From positions 248,001 to 312,000 of the forward strand of contig NC_057316.1 in NCBI RefSeq assembly GCF_000687475.1: a stretch of 64,000 nt of DNA, in the 5' to 3' direction. Position 1 is the first letter of the stretch. Each line of letters begins with the position of its first letter. A program made the position numbers and the translations under genes. This DNA comes from Ustilaginoidea virens. Lineage: Eukaryota; Ascomycota; Sordariomycetes; Hypocreales; Clavicipitaceae. Of the stretch, positions 34,918 through 45,496 are shown in pieces. The notes below the pieces were generated by a model, which was given only the letters and a program-made list of their open reading frames with translations, did not search any database and was not told the origin of the DNA.

Positions 34918-35601
34918 CTATTCCCTCTGAAACATGACCAACAGACCCATTATACCAAGCATCACCGTCTTCAACCACGGGTGCTCGGCTAGCAGGATAG
35001 TTACGTAGCCCACGAATGGAAAGTATCCAACCACACTTCCAATGATGTCTTGGCGTTCCAGATAGTCCTGACCCCGCGCGTACAGGTCCGTGTCGTCGGC
35101 GTTGTTGTTGTCGCCCTTTGTCAGAAGCTTGGCCTTGTCACTGCTACATGGTCAGCCCACAATGCCTTGCGCGCAAGTTCAGCTTGAGCCTCCCCCGTGG
35201 ACCTTGTCCAGCACGCACCCAGATCCGAACTTTCTGACTATTCGATGAACAATCGGGATGTCCTTGCCCTTGACGTTGTACACAACGACCTCTCCTACCG
35301 CTGTTTCTTGCAACACGTTGCGGTTCCACAATAGGAGGAGATCACCACGTTGGAAAGCTGGCTCCATGGATCCAGAAAGGACGACAACGATCGGTGACGG
35401 CGAGTCTGTAATGACTCCGAGACCCTTCCACATCTGAGATGACGTACGTTAGCATTCGGTTCCCGCCTCCGGTCCGTATACATTACGTGACCCGGCCAAT
35501 TGGTCCTTTGGTCCACGTACCATGAAAGCGCTAGAAAGGATCAGCCCAAAGGTCATAAGCTGCGCAGCAGCTTGCCGCGGATTCTGCAAGCCGGAAAGCA
35601 T
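34918..35601 (-). CDS. SEC11: Signal peptidase complex catalytic subunit SEC11 (3 exons)
   Basis: Exons 35601..35521, 35433..35219 and 35140..34918 give 172 residues, the usual size. The enzyme removes signal peptides from secretory precursors at the ER membrane as part of the signal peptidase complex. Seen in the sequence: an N-terminal membrane segment ([12 protein letters not shown]), the catalytic serine in SGSMEPAF (about residue 49), the catalytic histidine in PIVHRIV (residue 90), the aspartate region KGDNNNADD (residues 108-115), and a C-terminal hydrophobic segment ([11 protein letters not shown]). Introns have GTACGT and GTGCGT donors, and the joined frame is continuous through the conserved SSAFM-MWKGL and [13 protein letters not shown] junctions. 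It is a single-copy essential gene in yeast. The tRNA-Lys lies 439 bp beyond its stop. Confidence 0.95.
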
Positions 35602-35990
35602 GGTTGCAAGGTTATATATTGCTCGGTATCGTAAGAAAAAGAAAGGAGCAGTTCGGTGCCGGCGCTACTGATGCTGTGCAGCCTGACGGCAGCTTGGTGA
35701 TGTAGCGATGGTCTCCTCGGTGGTTTGGCATGGCCAGTTGGAGCGTGTTTTGAGAGATCTGGACATGGTGGCTCTCACCAGGCACGAATCGGGGCTGAAC
35801 TAATGTGGAGTCACCAGCCACACCTCTCGAGCCCCCCCCCTTCACCAGCCCCACATGGCCATAACTAAATGACCATTTCACATCCTACATCCCACTCTCG
35901 TCGCACCGTACCTTGCAATTGTTGCATTGTGATGTCATCGAATTGATATCATGGGGCGCCATCCCAATGTTGCCCAGAAGGCGCACGTAG

Positions 35991-35999
35991 GTATATAAG
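35991..35999 (+). promoter_or_regulatory. TATA box of the Hmp1/CsbD-like gene
   Basis: GTATATAAG lies about 163 bases before the ATG at 36162 and is followed by a CT-rich leader (CTTTCTCTTTACCTC). Confidence 0.5.
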
Positions 36000-36161
36000 C
36001 TAGGGGCGCCGATGCTGGAAACAGCACGATTTGCTTTCTCTTTACCTCGCGGAGAACCAACCACTCGACTCACAATCACACATCCGACAAACTTGGCCAT
36101 TCTTCTTCATCTTGCGGATTACCAAGGGTGTGCTAGCTCAAGCACAAAGAAGGCAGCAACA

Positions 36162-36518
36162 ATGTCAGGAAACCAATCGCAGCAACCCGGCCTCGTTCAA
36201 GGTCACGTTCAATATGTCAAAGGCGTTGCCGAGGTACCTCACCCTGCCCCCCGGAGTACAACGTGTTTACAGCCTGGTGCACATCGTCCGTCGCTAACAA
36301 GAAGACGGCAGGGAACCGTGGGAGACTTGACCGGATCCCAGCCTTGGAAGGAGTCGGGCGAGCAGGACAAGGCTGCTGGACTGTCGGCCATGAGGGAGGC
36401 AGGAGAGAAGAGAGACCCTTCTGCTCAGGGCTACGGCAAAGCTGAAGAGCTGGCCGGCAAGCTGACGGGGTGCGACGGCATGAAATCGGAGGGTGCGGCT
36501 AGCAGAAAGAAGGACTAA
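36162..36518 (+). CDS. Hmp1/CsbD-like stress protein (2 exons)
   Basis: Exons 36162..36233 and 36312..36518 give 92 residues. Exon 1 ends ..YVKGVAE and exon 2 continues GTVGDLTGSQPWKESGEQD, with a GTACCT donor, a CTAAC branch point at about 36293 and CAG acceptor. The repeated pattern of G..G/T and K-rich helices (GYGKAEELAGKLTG) matches the small hydrophilic CsbD-like proteins that fungi annotate as mismatched base pair and cruciform DNA recognition protein after Ustilago Hmp1. Binding to DNA is reported for that founder; the wider family is mostly known for stress induction. The protein is short, charged and lacks a signal peptide or membrane segment. Confidence 0.78.
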   Translation: MSGNQSQQPGLVQGHVQYVKGVAEVPHPAPRSTTCLQPGAHRPSLTRRRQGTVGDLTGSQPWKESGEQDKAAGLSAMREAGEKRDPSAQGYGKAEELAGKLTGCDGMKSEGAASRKKD

Positions 36519-36971
36519 AGCAAATATCAGTTGACCAGTTACCATTGAGTTCACATTCCAGAGCTCAGCGAGGTGGTCTGGTGTCTTGGCTCCTAGCAAA
36601 GGCTGCGTCTTCAGTGGTGATTTGCAACGGAAGCCGTGACCGGCAACTCGCCCCAATCTCTAACGGGCCTCGCTCCTTCCCAAACTTGGACTCCTGCCTC
36701 AGATCTCTCCTTGCCCAGATGCAACTCGCCCAGCCATGAAAACAAACTTCCCGTGTCATTCAATTCAGGCCAACAATCTTCCCTCCTACAGCCCGCTCAG
36801 CAACACCACGCGCTCATCACACCTTGGCACTCGCCTGGCCTTATTCCTTTTGGCTTCTTTTTTCGGTCTTTTCCAGGCTCATTAGTTCAAACGAGCAGAA
36901 GAAGAGAATTCGACTATTCCGCTTCGGCACACGGATCCTTTCCATCTATTTGCAGTGAACTGCTTTCCGAG

Positions 36972-38258
36972 ATGTCGTCCACTCCACTGCTTGCGGGTGC
37001 AGGCCTGCCAGCGCCCGTCATCATGCAAGACCATGTCAGTGTGTCTGATGTTCTGTTTTGAGGCCTCGCAGAGAAAACCACCCTTAGCTGATGTGAATCT
37101 TGCAGCCAATCTTTCTGCGAGCTAGCCATTCGCCTTGGCGATGCATCCCCCAAAACATCTTGGTCCTCCTTCGTGGCTTGCTTCTCACGTACCTTGTGGC
37201 AACGGGGGTCATGGCTGGCCACTACAAGATGACGGAAGAATCAGAGGCCGGCGCTTTGAGCAATCTCTTTGACTTTTCAATCATAAGCTCGACCATGGTT
37301 TTCTTGTACCATCTCATAACGTTTGTAAGTTTTTTTTTTTTACTGCCCAGCTTCACCAGACCTAAAACGCACATCATCCTAACTTGTTTCCCCAGTCGTG
37401 GACCTTTACCCATTTGTACTACCCGGAGCCTGCCGAAGTCGAAGGTGGAGTCGAACGTTTGATCATCTCGGCCATGTCTTTGCCTCGAAATATGGCCAGT
37501 CAACGCAAGCAGTACTATTTTAACTTGTTCTACACGGCCACTACGGTGTTTTGCTTCATGAACTCGACGCTGTACTGGTTCATTACTCGCCAACACGAAG
37601 CAGGCGCGGCTTCAGGTTTGACTGCCGAATCGGTTCTCTCATCCAAGGTCATCGAGTCGGCTGTCAACATTACCGCCGCTGGGCCTCTCCCGGATGCTCC
37701 CTGTATGCTGCTTCTGCGATTGCAACGCCCAACTACAGGTAACTCGTTGGCTAACAATTACATTAGTCAGCGACCTCTTTGGAGAGGGTTGGTTGAAACC
37801 GTTCATTCTGGTAAATTTAAACGGCGTCAACTCTGTCGTCATGATAATTGAGATCTTGATCAACAGCATCAAACGTTCCTTGGTATGTCTTTCGGAGGAA
37901 AAGGCCGTCGCTACAACCCCGTCCAGCTAATAATTTGCAAAGAATATTGGCTCCAATGTGTTTGGTCTTATGGCTCTGTCGGGGCTGTATCTTGCTTGGG
38001 GAAGCGTCGGAAAGTCGGTTACGGGCGCGTATCCTTTCTTTTGGATGGATGAGGCACAGGTCGGGTCCAAAGAAGCCGTCTCAATCTACAGCGTCGGCTT
38101 TGTGTTTCTTGCCCCGATCAGTAAGTTTGCAGCCGCTTTTCCGACTGTGCATGATTGCCGAGTACCTGACGCTGTGGACAGTGTACACGCTGATGCAAGG
38201 CTTTGTCGGTATCCGCGAAAGCCTTACACGCCCGCGCCCTGACTCGCTGGACTCGTAG
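36972..38258 (+). CDS. Multi-pass membrane protein, FAR-17a/AIG1-like (6 exons)
   Basis: Exons 36972..37034, 37106..37324, 37396..37702, 37767..37882, 37943..38120 and 38182..38258 give 319 residues with every junction in frame. Hydrophobic stretches suggest about six membrane spans: ILVLLRGLLLTYLVATGVMA, IISSTMVFLYHLITF, YFNLFYTATTVFCFMNSTLY, FILVNLNGVNSVVMIIEIL, VFGLMALSGLYLAWGSVG and YSVGFVFLAPIMYTLMQG. It ends FVGIRESLTRP. The pattern SPWRCIPQ..LLRGLLL, SWTFTHLYYPE and YPFFW is one I associate with fungal proteins annotated as FAR-17a/AIG1-like; that assignment is tentative. FAR-17a/AIG1 relatives include hydrolases of fatty acid esters of hydroxy fatty acids, but no catalytic claim is made here. 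Alternative: an unassigned fungal-specific membrane protein. Confidence 0.72.
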
Positions 38259-38735
38259 ATTCAATGCCTCTCTCGTGGCTGGCTTATCGTGCATCGACGT
38301 CGACATTGGGACAATGACCTGCGGAAGGGTGTCCAGGAAAAAGAAGACTGATGGAAACACTAGTATTGCTTGGCTGGTATATTGTAGATGCTGGTATTCC
38401 GTAGTAATTTATCCTAGAACTGAAACCTCCACAAGCGGCCCGGGGCCACGAAAAGAGATGGTGAGTTGCCGTTTTTGGAAGCAGAACCCGATGCGATGCG
38501 CCGCAACCGGGTCCCACAAGTTTGACTTGGATGCCCCTGACGACTCCATCGTTGGGCTGATGCACCATGCGTGCCGGGGCCGTCACAAGCCAGCACCAGC
38601 ACCGCTCGGCATTGAAGTGAAGCGGTGACCAGTCCCCGTTCAAGTTATACAGCCAGGCCTGGTAGCAGCCGCTCGGGGCCGGCTTATTAGTTCAATGTTG
38701 ACAAGTCAATTGGTGGGGCCACCTGGGGTAAGCAT

Positions 38736-38784
38736 GCTGGGCCGCGTTTGGCTGGGGGCCGCGTTTGGCTGGGGGCCGCGTATG
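38736..38784. repeat. Short tandem repeat, about 17-bp unit
   Basis: Three copies of GCTGGGGGCCGCGTTTG (the first lacks two G, the last ends TATG) in the gap before the BTB gene. Confidence 0.7.
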
Positions 38785-39345
38785 GGGCAGGGGCAGTGTT
38801 TGGGCAGTGGTGTCTGAGGAGCACCAGAGTCCCGATATAAGCAGGCATGAGGGCAACCGCGCCCGCTGCCCAGGCGCTGGTGCTTGTTGTGATTGGGACA
38901 AGAGGCGTCCAGGTATCCTGCGCCGCAGACTCCACGCCGGCCGGTACTTGATGGAAGAGAGATAAAATCACAACACCCACCTCGCCCTCGTCCTCTTGGC
39001 TCCCTCTTCTTCCTCCCCCACTCACAACCAAAAGTCGGGTCGCAAAGCCAGTTCAGGAGGATCTATCGTCTTGTTGATTTCAAGAAGATAGTTCTTCTGC
39101 CCGGACCCCCCTGTCAAGACTTTTGTGCGTCATTCACTCGTTTGAAACCCCCCCCCCCCTAACTTCTCCGTTCGCTCTCCGAGCCTGCTTCTTCAAGTGG
39201 CGCGCAACTGCTTCGAGGTCAAACTCGTCCATCTGACAAGGCGATTTCTCTTGTTTTCTTGCCTTGTCTGGCCTCGATATCACGTTGCGCCAGGCTCCAT
39301 CGTCCGTCCCGAGAACCACCACCGCATCTTTAACCCGCCGCAGCC

Positions 39346-40212
39346 ATGTTCAAGCGCTCGTTTCGGTCGCAGGACCAGAACCGCATCGACAAGTCTGCGA
39401 GGGCAAAGAAGCCCAGTTCTGTTCGGGATCCGGTGAAGCTGTCGAGGCTGCAGAGATCGCTCACCGAGCAAGACGGCGTCGCGCAGCAGCCTGCCGCGCC
39501 TTCGGCCATCGTGACTCTCACGGTCGGCCGCGAAGGCAGGCTCTTTGCGGCGCACGAGGACGTCCTCCGCCAGTCTCCGTTTTTCGACGCGGCTTGCCGA
39601 CGCAGCGTGCCCGACTCGCAGAGCAAGAGAATTTCCCTGCCCGACGAGGAACCCGAGGTATTTTCCGCCGTCCTCGAGTATCTGTACAAGGGCGACTACT
39701 ACCCTCGCCTACTGCACAGCAGGTCCAGGAACTCTTGGCACCTCGAAGACGGCCCACGGACGCCTCGCACCTCGCCAAACCCCGAAAGCGCAGGTGGCCG
39801 CGCAGGTGGCCGCGCAGGAACCGTCGGCGACGCCACCGTCTTTGTCTGCAGCTTGGGGGCCGACGTCCTCCGCGACACGGTCGTTTACTGTGCCGCGGAT
39901 CGATTCGGCCTCGAGGAGCTGAAGCGTCTGGCTCTGCGCAAGCAAGGCCTGCAAGCCGGCATCGACGTCGGCACCATCCTGCGGTCGGCCCAGTACGCCT
40001 ACGCCCACACGCCCGACTCGGATAGCCGCCTGCGCGCTCATTACCTCGCCCTGATCATCCGCTGCCGCAAGACGTTCAAGCGGAGCGGCACTATGCAAGC
40101 CGAAATGGAGGCGGGTGGCAGCAAATTGTATTTTGACTTGTTCGTGGCCATGTGCAATCACCTGGACGACGTCATTGACGTGACGCACTGCCGCACGCCA
40201 AAGACGGCCTGA
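39346..40212 (+). CDS. BTB/POZ domain protein
   Basis: 288 codons, one exon. Residues about 50-112 form a BTB domain: VTLTVGREGRLFAAHEDVLR, then SPFFDAACRR, RISLPDEEPEVFSAVLEYLY and KGDYYPRL. In fungal BTB proteins the H.DVL..SPFF and F..VLEYLY..DY patterns are the hallmark. A Pro/Gly-rich loop with two AGGR copies (residues about 148-157) interrupts the domain before a helical C-terminal half (VLRDTVVYCAADRFGLEELKRLA), as in many ascomycete members. BTB proteins self-associate and often bridge CUL3 ubiquitin ligases to substrates, but no substrate domain is present. The leader (39120-39345) is long and pyrimidine-rich, with a C run at 39150. The ATG at 39346 is the first in frame. Confidence 0.85.
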   Translation: MFKRSFRSQDQNRIDKSARAKKPSSVRDPVKLSRLQRSLTEQDGVAQQPAAPSAIVTLTVGREGRLFAAHEDVLRQSPFFDAACRRSVPDSQSKRISLPDEEPEVFSAVLEYLYKGDYYPRLLHSRSRNSWHLEDGPRTPRTSPNPESAGGRAGGRAGTVGDATVFVCSLGADVLRDTVVYCAADRFGLEELKRLALRKQGLQAGIDVGTILRSAQYAYAHTPDSDSRLRAHYLALIIRCRKTFKRSGTMQAEMEAGGSKLYFDLFVAMCNHLDDVIDVTHCRTPKTA

Positions 40213-41541
40213 TCACATGGGCCATCTCGGCGCGGTATTTCAAGTCTGTCTGGATTTTGACGCTTGCGCCCAAGAAATGTCGCAGTGGAGGATGTAATGC
40301 ATGCGGGTTAAAGGATGGACTCGATGAGCAAAGAACACGCAAAAAAAACAAAAAAACAAAAAAAAAACATCGACGAACAAGGCTAGCCAGAGAACGACAC
40401 CCGAGAAAAGAGAAAAGAACAAAAAAAAAAAACGGCTGCAGCGATATACGTGGACTCGTGGGAACGGTATGGCGTTTGACTATGGACTTCAACTCCCCTC
40501 ATCAGATTGGCGTCGTCCTGGACCAGGGAGTTGTCTGTGCCATCGGTCTTCTCTTTGCTCCTCTCTTTGCTTCGTGCAAGGTGGCCCGGCCGGCAGTTTG
40601 ATGAGCACCGAGTTGAGGAAATAATCCCGCCGTGTTTACGGAACCCTTGTCCTCCGCTCAGCCCTCTTGGTGCCGGATTCCAGCCCCTGTTTTTTTTGGT
40701 GTTTTTTTTTTTCTTTTTTCCCCCCTTTTTTGATGTCTGTCGGCTGCTCGTTTGGGTTTGTCTTGCTATTCCGGTATTCAATTTGTCTCCACTTGCTGCG
40801 TCCGATGGCGAGCTAGCGCTTATCCAGAGCCCTTATGGTGCTTTCCAGATCAAGCGCACCTTGCGTCACCAGACCTAGGGGCGTATGAAGCAACCGGTGG
40901 AAAGTCGACAGCCCGAGGAACTGTCTCAAGATTGCGGCCATGAATCTTTCCCACCGCCCGCCCTCTACCTGGCGGCCCAGATTGGCTGCGGTTCCCAGCT
41001 CGATGCGGATGCTTATGCTTATGCTTTGTCAAGGCTGTTTTTGCGGCGTTTATTACGGCGTCGCGTCTGGTGCGAAATTGCAGGACCGCGCAACGAACGC
41101 TCTCTCTTCTCGACAAGGAAACACGTGCACGGCAGAGGAAGAAGAAGAGAAAGAAGAAGACGGAGCATGTGTCGATCGCTCGGGCTTCTACTTGCTGCCG
41201 CGCATGGTGGGCATGTGCCTCTCGACGCAGGTGCAGTGCGTTTGTCGGGAGCAGCCGGTCTGCGCCAAAGGGACGTCTTGGCTCGCGTGTATGTATGTAT
41301 GTACATTTGCTTTTCGGGCCGCCAGTCGGCCTGTTTGCTTGTCGTGAGCTCGCCGAGGTAATGAGAAGCCAGTCACCTCACACCACCAAGTCCCGCCCGG
41401 TCACGTCCTGTCCAGTCCAGTCCAGTCCAAATCCACATGTACAATGCCTGTCCCTGCTGTTCCTTGCGCCGTCACCAACCATTTCCGTCCCCGTCTCCTC
41501 CACGCCGCGTATCTACCGTCCCAATTCCACTCTCGCAGCGT
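40213..41541. other. Intergenic region
   Basis: Homopolymer-rich sequence (A runs at 40340-40430, T runs at 40690-40730), a GAAGAAGA purine stretch near 41140 and a GTAT tetranucleotide repeat near 41290. Open frames on both strands overlap one another and show no family pattern. I see no supported gene. Confidence 0.5.
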
Positions 41542-41745
41542 CTAGACCAGCCGGAACAGCTTGGTTTCGGTAGAGCCCGGCGCGTCGCGGAGATAGCCTG
41601 CCTGGCTGCCGGGCTGCGCGGCGAACTGCGAAAAAGGCAGCAGCATGAAGTAGGTGACGAGGGCGGAGGAGACGACGAGGGTGGCGAAGAGCGCGAGGAG
41701 GACGGCGCGGTGTCTCGCGGCGGTTTTGGGGGGCAGAGGAGCCAT
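41542..41745 (-). CDS. Possible small single-span membrane protein
   Basis: 67 codons. Positively charged start MAPLPPKTAARHR, then one clear membrane segment (AVLLALFATLVVSSALVTYFMLL) and a short polar tail ending KLFRLV. Charge distribution predicts the N-terminus in the cytosol. Its size and clean topology resemble the many unnamed small membrane proteins of ascomycetes. No homologue can be named from memory, and overlapping frames on the same strand are longer, so this is a moderate call. Confidence 0.42.
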   Translation of the reverse strand: MAPLPPKTAARHRAVLLALFATLVVSSALVTYFMLLPFSQFAAQPGSQAGYLRDAPGSTETKLFRLV

Positions 41746-41803
41746 GGGGGGTGGGCGATGCCTGCGACGGCCGGGAGATGGAATATCTGGGAGAGTTTGG
41801 TGT

Positions 41804-41828
41804 TGGATGGATGGATGGATGGATGGAG
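41804..41828. repeat. GGAT tetranucleotide microsatellite
   Basis: About six tandem GGAT units upstream of the small membrane protein start. Confidence 0.8.
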
Positions 41829-42363
41829 GGCCGTCGTGTCAGGGCGTGTACGTGTGGGGGCGTGGTGATGGAATGGGCTTGCATTCCGGTGGGTGTTTAC
41901 ACACCGCGCGGGAAGGAGCTGGTGCGTCGGCGATGGACCAGACTGGTTATTGCAAAGGCCGGGCTGGCGGTTCGAGCCTGCCGCCGAGACGTTCAACATC
42001 CGCCCGTTGGAGCTGTGTTCAGCAAGCTCAGCGCGAAGGGTAGCCAAGAGGATGGCAGTCGTGAGGCGAGATGATGGCTGTTGAGAAGGGCAGGAAACGC
42101 AAACGTCGCTTTGCACCCCTCACGCTTCATCGAGGCGTCTACCGCCCCAAGCATCCGGGTTGCGTCGTAGCATCACGACTGGCAGGGTTGAAAGAGTCGC
42201 AATGCCGCTCGTAGTGAAACACGATGTAGCGGTTCTTTGGCACATGCACAGCTTCTCATTATCCTTGGGCTATACTAAAAAGAAAAGAAAAAAGCATATA
42301 CATATAACTATGTACGGGGGAGAAAAATTCGAAAGATAGTAAAGTCTGTCGCCCTCGAATTTC

Positions 42364-43801
42364 TCAGGTCACGCAGTTGACAGGCACCGCAAACAGCCGG
42401 AACTGCGTGCTCCCCGTCTGCACAAACGTGTTGAGCCACAGGTACGGCCCGTCAGCTGTGGTATATCCGTTGCTCCACACCCAAGTCTTGGGAGAGGAAT
42501 ACGCCTGGCAAAAGATCTCGAGGGTGTCGAGGTTGACCTTGCACGTGAGGGGGTTGTATCCGGACTTGGCAATGTTTTCGTCGGTCTGCACATTGACGTA
42601 GGACGACGCGCCGTACGAGTAGAGCGTGTAGCCGGCGTACGGGCCGCTCGCGGGGTGCAGCTTGCCGTTCTTGTCGAGGCGGTAGGGGGTTTTCATCGAG
42701 GTGCTGATGACGTTGGTGGCTTGGTTGACGGCGTTGTAGATGAACCTGCCGTCGTAGGAGGAGCCCCTGATCTGGAGATACATCTCGCAGTACTGGGTTG
42801 GGCCGGGCACGGTGTTGGTGACGACGGCGGTGGCGGCGACGGTCTGCGTCGTCGTCAGCGTCAGGGTCGCCGGGTCCTGGGTGAAGGTGGCGGTGACGGG
42901 GACGACGTTGGTGTAGGTGACGGGTACGTCGACGGTGGCGTCGACGGTGGTGGTGTCGGTGACGGAGACGAAGGCCGTGTCGGTGACGGTGACGGGCGGG
43001 ACGGAGTTGGTCACGGTGGCGGTGACGACGGTGGTGGAGGCCGACGGCGAGAGGGTGACGACGGTGGGGGTGACTCCCATGCAGAAGCAGACGGAGGAGT
43101 ATTGGGCGGCGTCTACGGTTGTTCAGTCATTCTCAGCTCGTGTCTTCTTCTCGGCTATTCCAAGAAGAAAAGGGTGGGAACGTCTGGTTACCAGCGCAGG
43201 CGGAGGCGTAGGATGGAACCGCCGTGGCAACCCTGGTGTAGGGGCACGCCTTGCATCCCCTCCTGACGCGGCGGGGCGGGCCGTCGCCGTCGCCGTCGCC
43301 GTCGCTCCTCTTGACGGGCTTGACGCCGGAAAAGTCGTAGACGGCCTTGGTGGCTGTCTGGTAGACGGTGACGATGTCGGTCACGTCCGCGGTAGCCGGC
43401 ACCGTGACGGTGTCTTGCACCGACGCCGTGGCCACCGTGGTCGGCACGTCGTCGGTAGCCACCGTGGTCGTGTACAACACCGTGCGCACGTCCGTCTCGA
43501 CGCTGCCCGTCACCGTGGCCGTCACCAGCGCCGTGTCGGTGGCCGCCGTCCCGGTCGCCGTTTCGAACACCGTGACGGTCACGACGGGCGTGCTCGTCGC
43601 CGCGCAGGGCGTCACCGTCGTGGCCAGGAAGGACGAGCAGTCCAGCCGGGCCTGGGACCCGAGCGCCGCCAGCGCGGCCTGGCAGCTGCTCTGGCCGCAC
43701 TGCCCGGCGGTGCGCTTTCCCAGGCCTTCCGGCAGGGCCAGGGCGGCCGGCAGGAGGGCGGAGAGGCCCAGCAGGGCCAGTCGTCGGTTCAGGCGAGCCA
43801 T
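42364..43801 (-). CDS. Thr/Val-rich secreted cell-wall-type protein (2 exons)
   Basis: Exons 43801..43192 and 43112..42364 give 452 residues. Signal peptide at residues 1-23 (core LALLGLSALLPAALAL), then LGKR, a Kex2-like site. A small cysteine module follows (CGQSSCQAALAAL, LDCSSFLATTVTPCA), then a long region dominated by TVT, VTA and TTV runs, expected to be heavily O-mannosylated. A charged basic linker (KPVKRSDGDGDGDG) comes before a second module (YASAC ending exon 1, VCFCMGVTP in exon 2), another Thr/Val-rich stretch, and a C-terminal globular part (QYCEMYLQIRG, PLTCKVNL, ..VPVNCVT) of about 130 residues with four cysteines. The CSSFLATTVTP module is common at the N-terminus of secreted or wall-bound fungal proteins. 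No GPI signal at the end. Binding or enzymatic role unknown. Confidence 0.82.
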
Positions 43802-45040
43802 TTGATGGGGGGGGCTTCGAGTTTTGCTCTCGCGGTGCAGCACAAGCCCAGGCAGGAGGGAGCTGGTGCCCGGCCTGGGCTATTTCTACCCACGAATAAG
43901 GGCCATCTCATCTCGTCGCGCGAGAGAGGAAGGCAAAGGCTGGGCCTTGCGACTGGGTCGTTGGGCACCCGGGGGGGGGGGGGAGCTTGGGCGCTAGCTG
44001 ACGCTATTCGCAGAGTTATTGATTGTTCAAGATGAAGAAAGCTCGGAAGAGCTGGCCGGTGGTGTGGTGGATCCTTGGGGGCCCTGCCGCCAGGCATGTA
44101 GCGGTGCTGCGGCCACGGCGAGCTCTGGTTGGGTGCCACGCCGCGTGGTGGGCCTGGCCGCCCAGGGGCGAGCAGCTGTCAGCTTGCCACAGCCTGATGC
44201 TTGCACTTGGCGGTCGTGCTGGCACCTGATTTTCAGCTCTGCAAAAGTCCAGACAATCGTTCAAACTTTGCCAACTTCCACCACGACCTGCACCGTGTCG
44301 TCTAGTCAGTCGGCGCCTTCACATGCTGCATCGGGGTGCTGAGCCAACGACCGGACAGCCTCACCAGCAGCCTGACAGGCAGCCCGACAACCAGCTTGGC
44401 ATCCAGCTTGACAACCAGCCGCCTGACCGACCTTCGAGCAGGCTAAAACGAAGCAAAGCAAAGCCCCAAATGGCGGGTCCGCGACGGTCCGCCGTGTCGC
44501 TTTCCTTTTTCTTTACGAGCCAGGTTGGCGCTATAGTTTCAGCGCGTCGCTAAGCTCGCAGTAGCAGCGGCCACTCAGGAGGCGCCAAGCCCAAAGCGGC
44601 AAAGGCTCCTCCCGATGGCCATGGCCGTCCGACTCCTCGATTACGAATCGCATCTGAAAAAGCACGGATTCAACACTGCATTCAAGACAAGGGGACGGGC
44701 GACAAAGAATAACCTTGTACGGGGTACATGCCCGCAAACCCCGTGCGTGGGAAATATCCAATATCCGAAAAATGGCGCCTCTTCCGTTCGGTCTGAGCTC
44801 TGCCTGCACAATCGGGTAACTGCGATATAGTGCGCAAAACGCTGCGGCGTGGGTTGCCGCGGGGACGCAGAATGTACGCATTGCCTCTGCGGCCGTGACG
44901 GGACAAGCAGAGACGCCGCGGGGTCGGAGGCATTTAGCCGTCCTCGGCCGGGGCTGGAATGGCTCTTTCTTTGCGCTAGTGCCGGCTGTTGCAACCAAAG
45001 GCTCGGGCGTTTTGGTCGTCTGGAGGCCGCTTCTGCTGTT
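43802..45040. other. Intergenic region upstream of the Thr/Val-rich protein gene
   Basis: About 1.2 kb. It contains a G run at 43971-43983 and imperfect CAGC(C/T)TGACA repeats at 44350-44420. No gene is supported; the promoter of the gene ending at 42364 should lie in its left part. Confidence 0.5.
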
Positions 45041-45463
45041 TCAAGGGCCATCATCCTCGGAGCGGCCTTGCGGGTCTTTTGGCTCGGCGTTCTTATCCTC
45101 GTCGGCAGTTTGTGCTGGCCGCGTGTCCGTTTCGGAGGCGGCGTCCTCGGCGGCGGCGTCCTCGGCGGCGGCGTCCTCGGCGGCGGCGTCCTCGGCGGCG
45201 GCGTCCTCGGCGGCGGCGTCCTCGGCCACACTCCCCGAGTCGGCTTCTGGATCGTCTGGCTGAACCTCCCCGTCGTCGTCGTTGGCTCCATGGAACAGAT
45301 TCTCGCCCGCGGACACTGCATCCTCGGGCCCGGCTGGGGGTGCATCATCTGTGGAAGAGTCCGAGTTCGAGTCCGAATCCCCAGCATCGTTCTTCTGGGA
45401 CTCGCCCGCCGGAGGGTCTACGCCATCCCATGGCGCCTCTTGCGGCTGGTCTGCTTGCTGGGA

Positions 45464-45496
<33 letters not shown>

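Noticed and set aside
34481..34930. 149-codon plus-strand ORF
   Set aside because: Lies between the tRNA and SEC11 and overlaps the SEC11 stop; three overlapping frames of similar length argue for chance.
39264..40025. 253-codon Arg-rich plus-strand ORF
   Set aside because: Alternative frame of the BTB gene, without any motif.
43188..43700. 170-codon ORF rich in Arg, Gly and His
   Set aside because: Out-of-frame shadow of the Thr/Val-rich gene; composition follows from its ACG/GTC codons.
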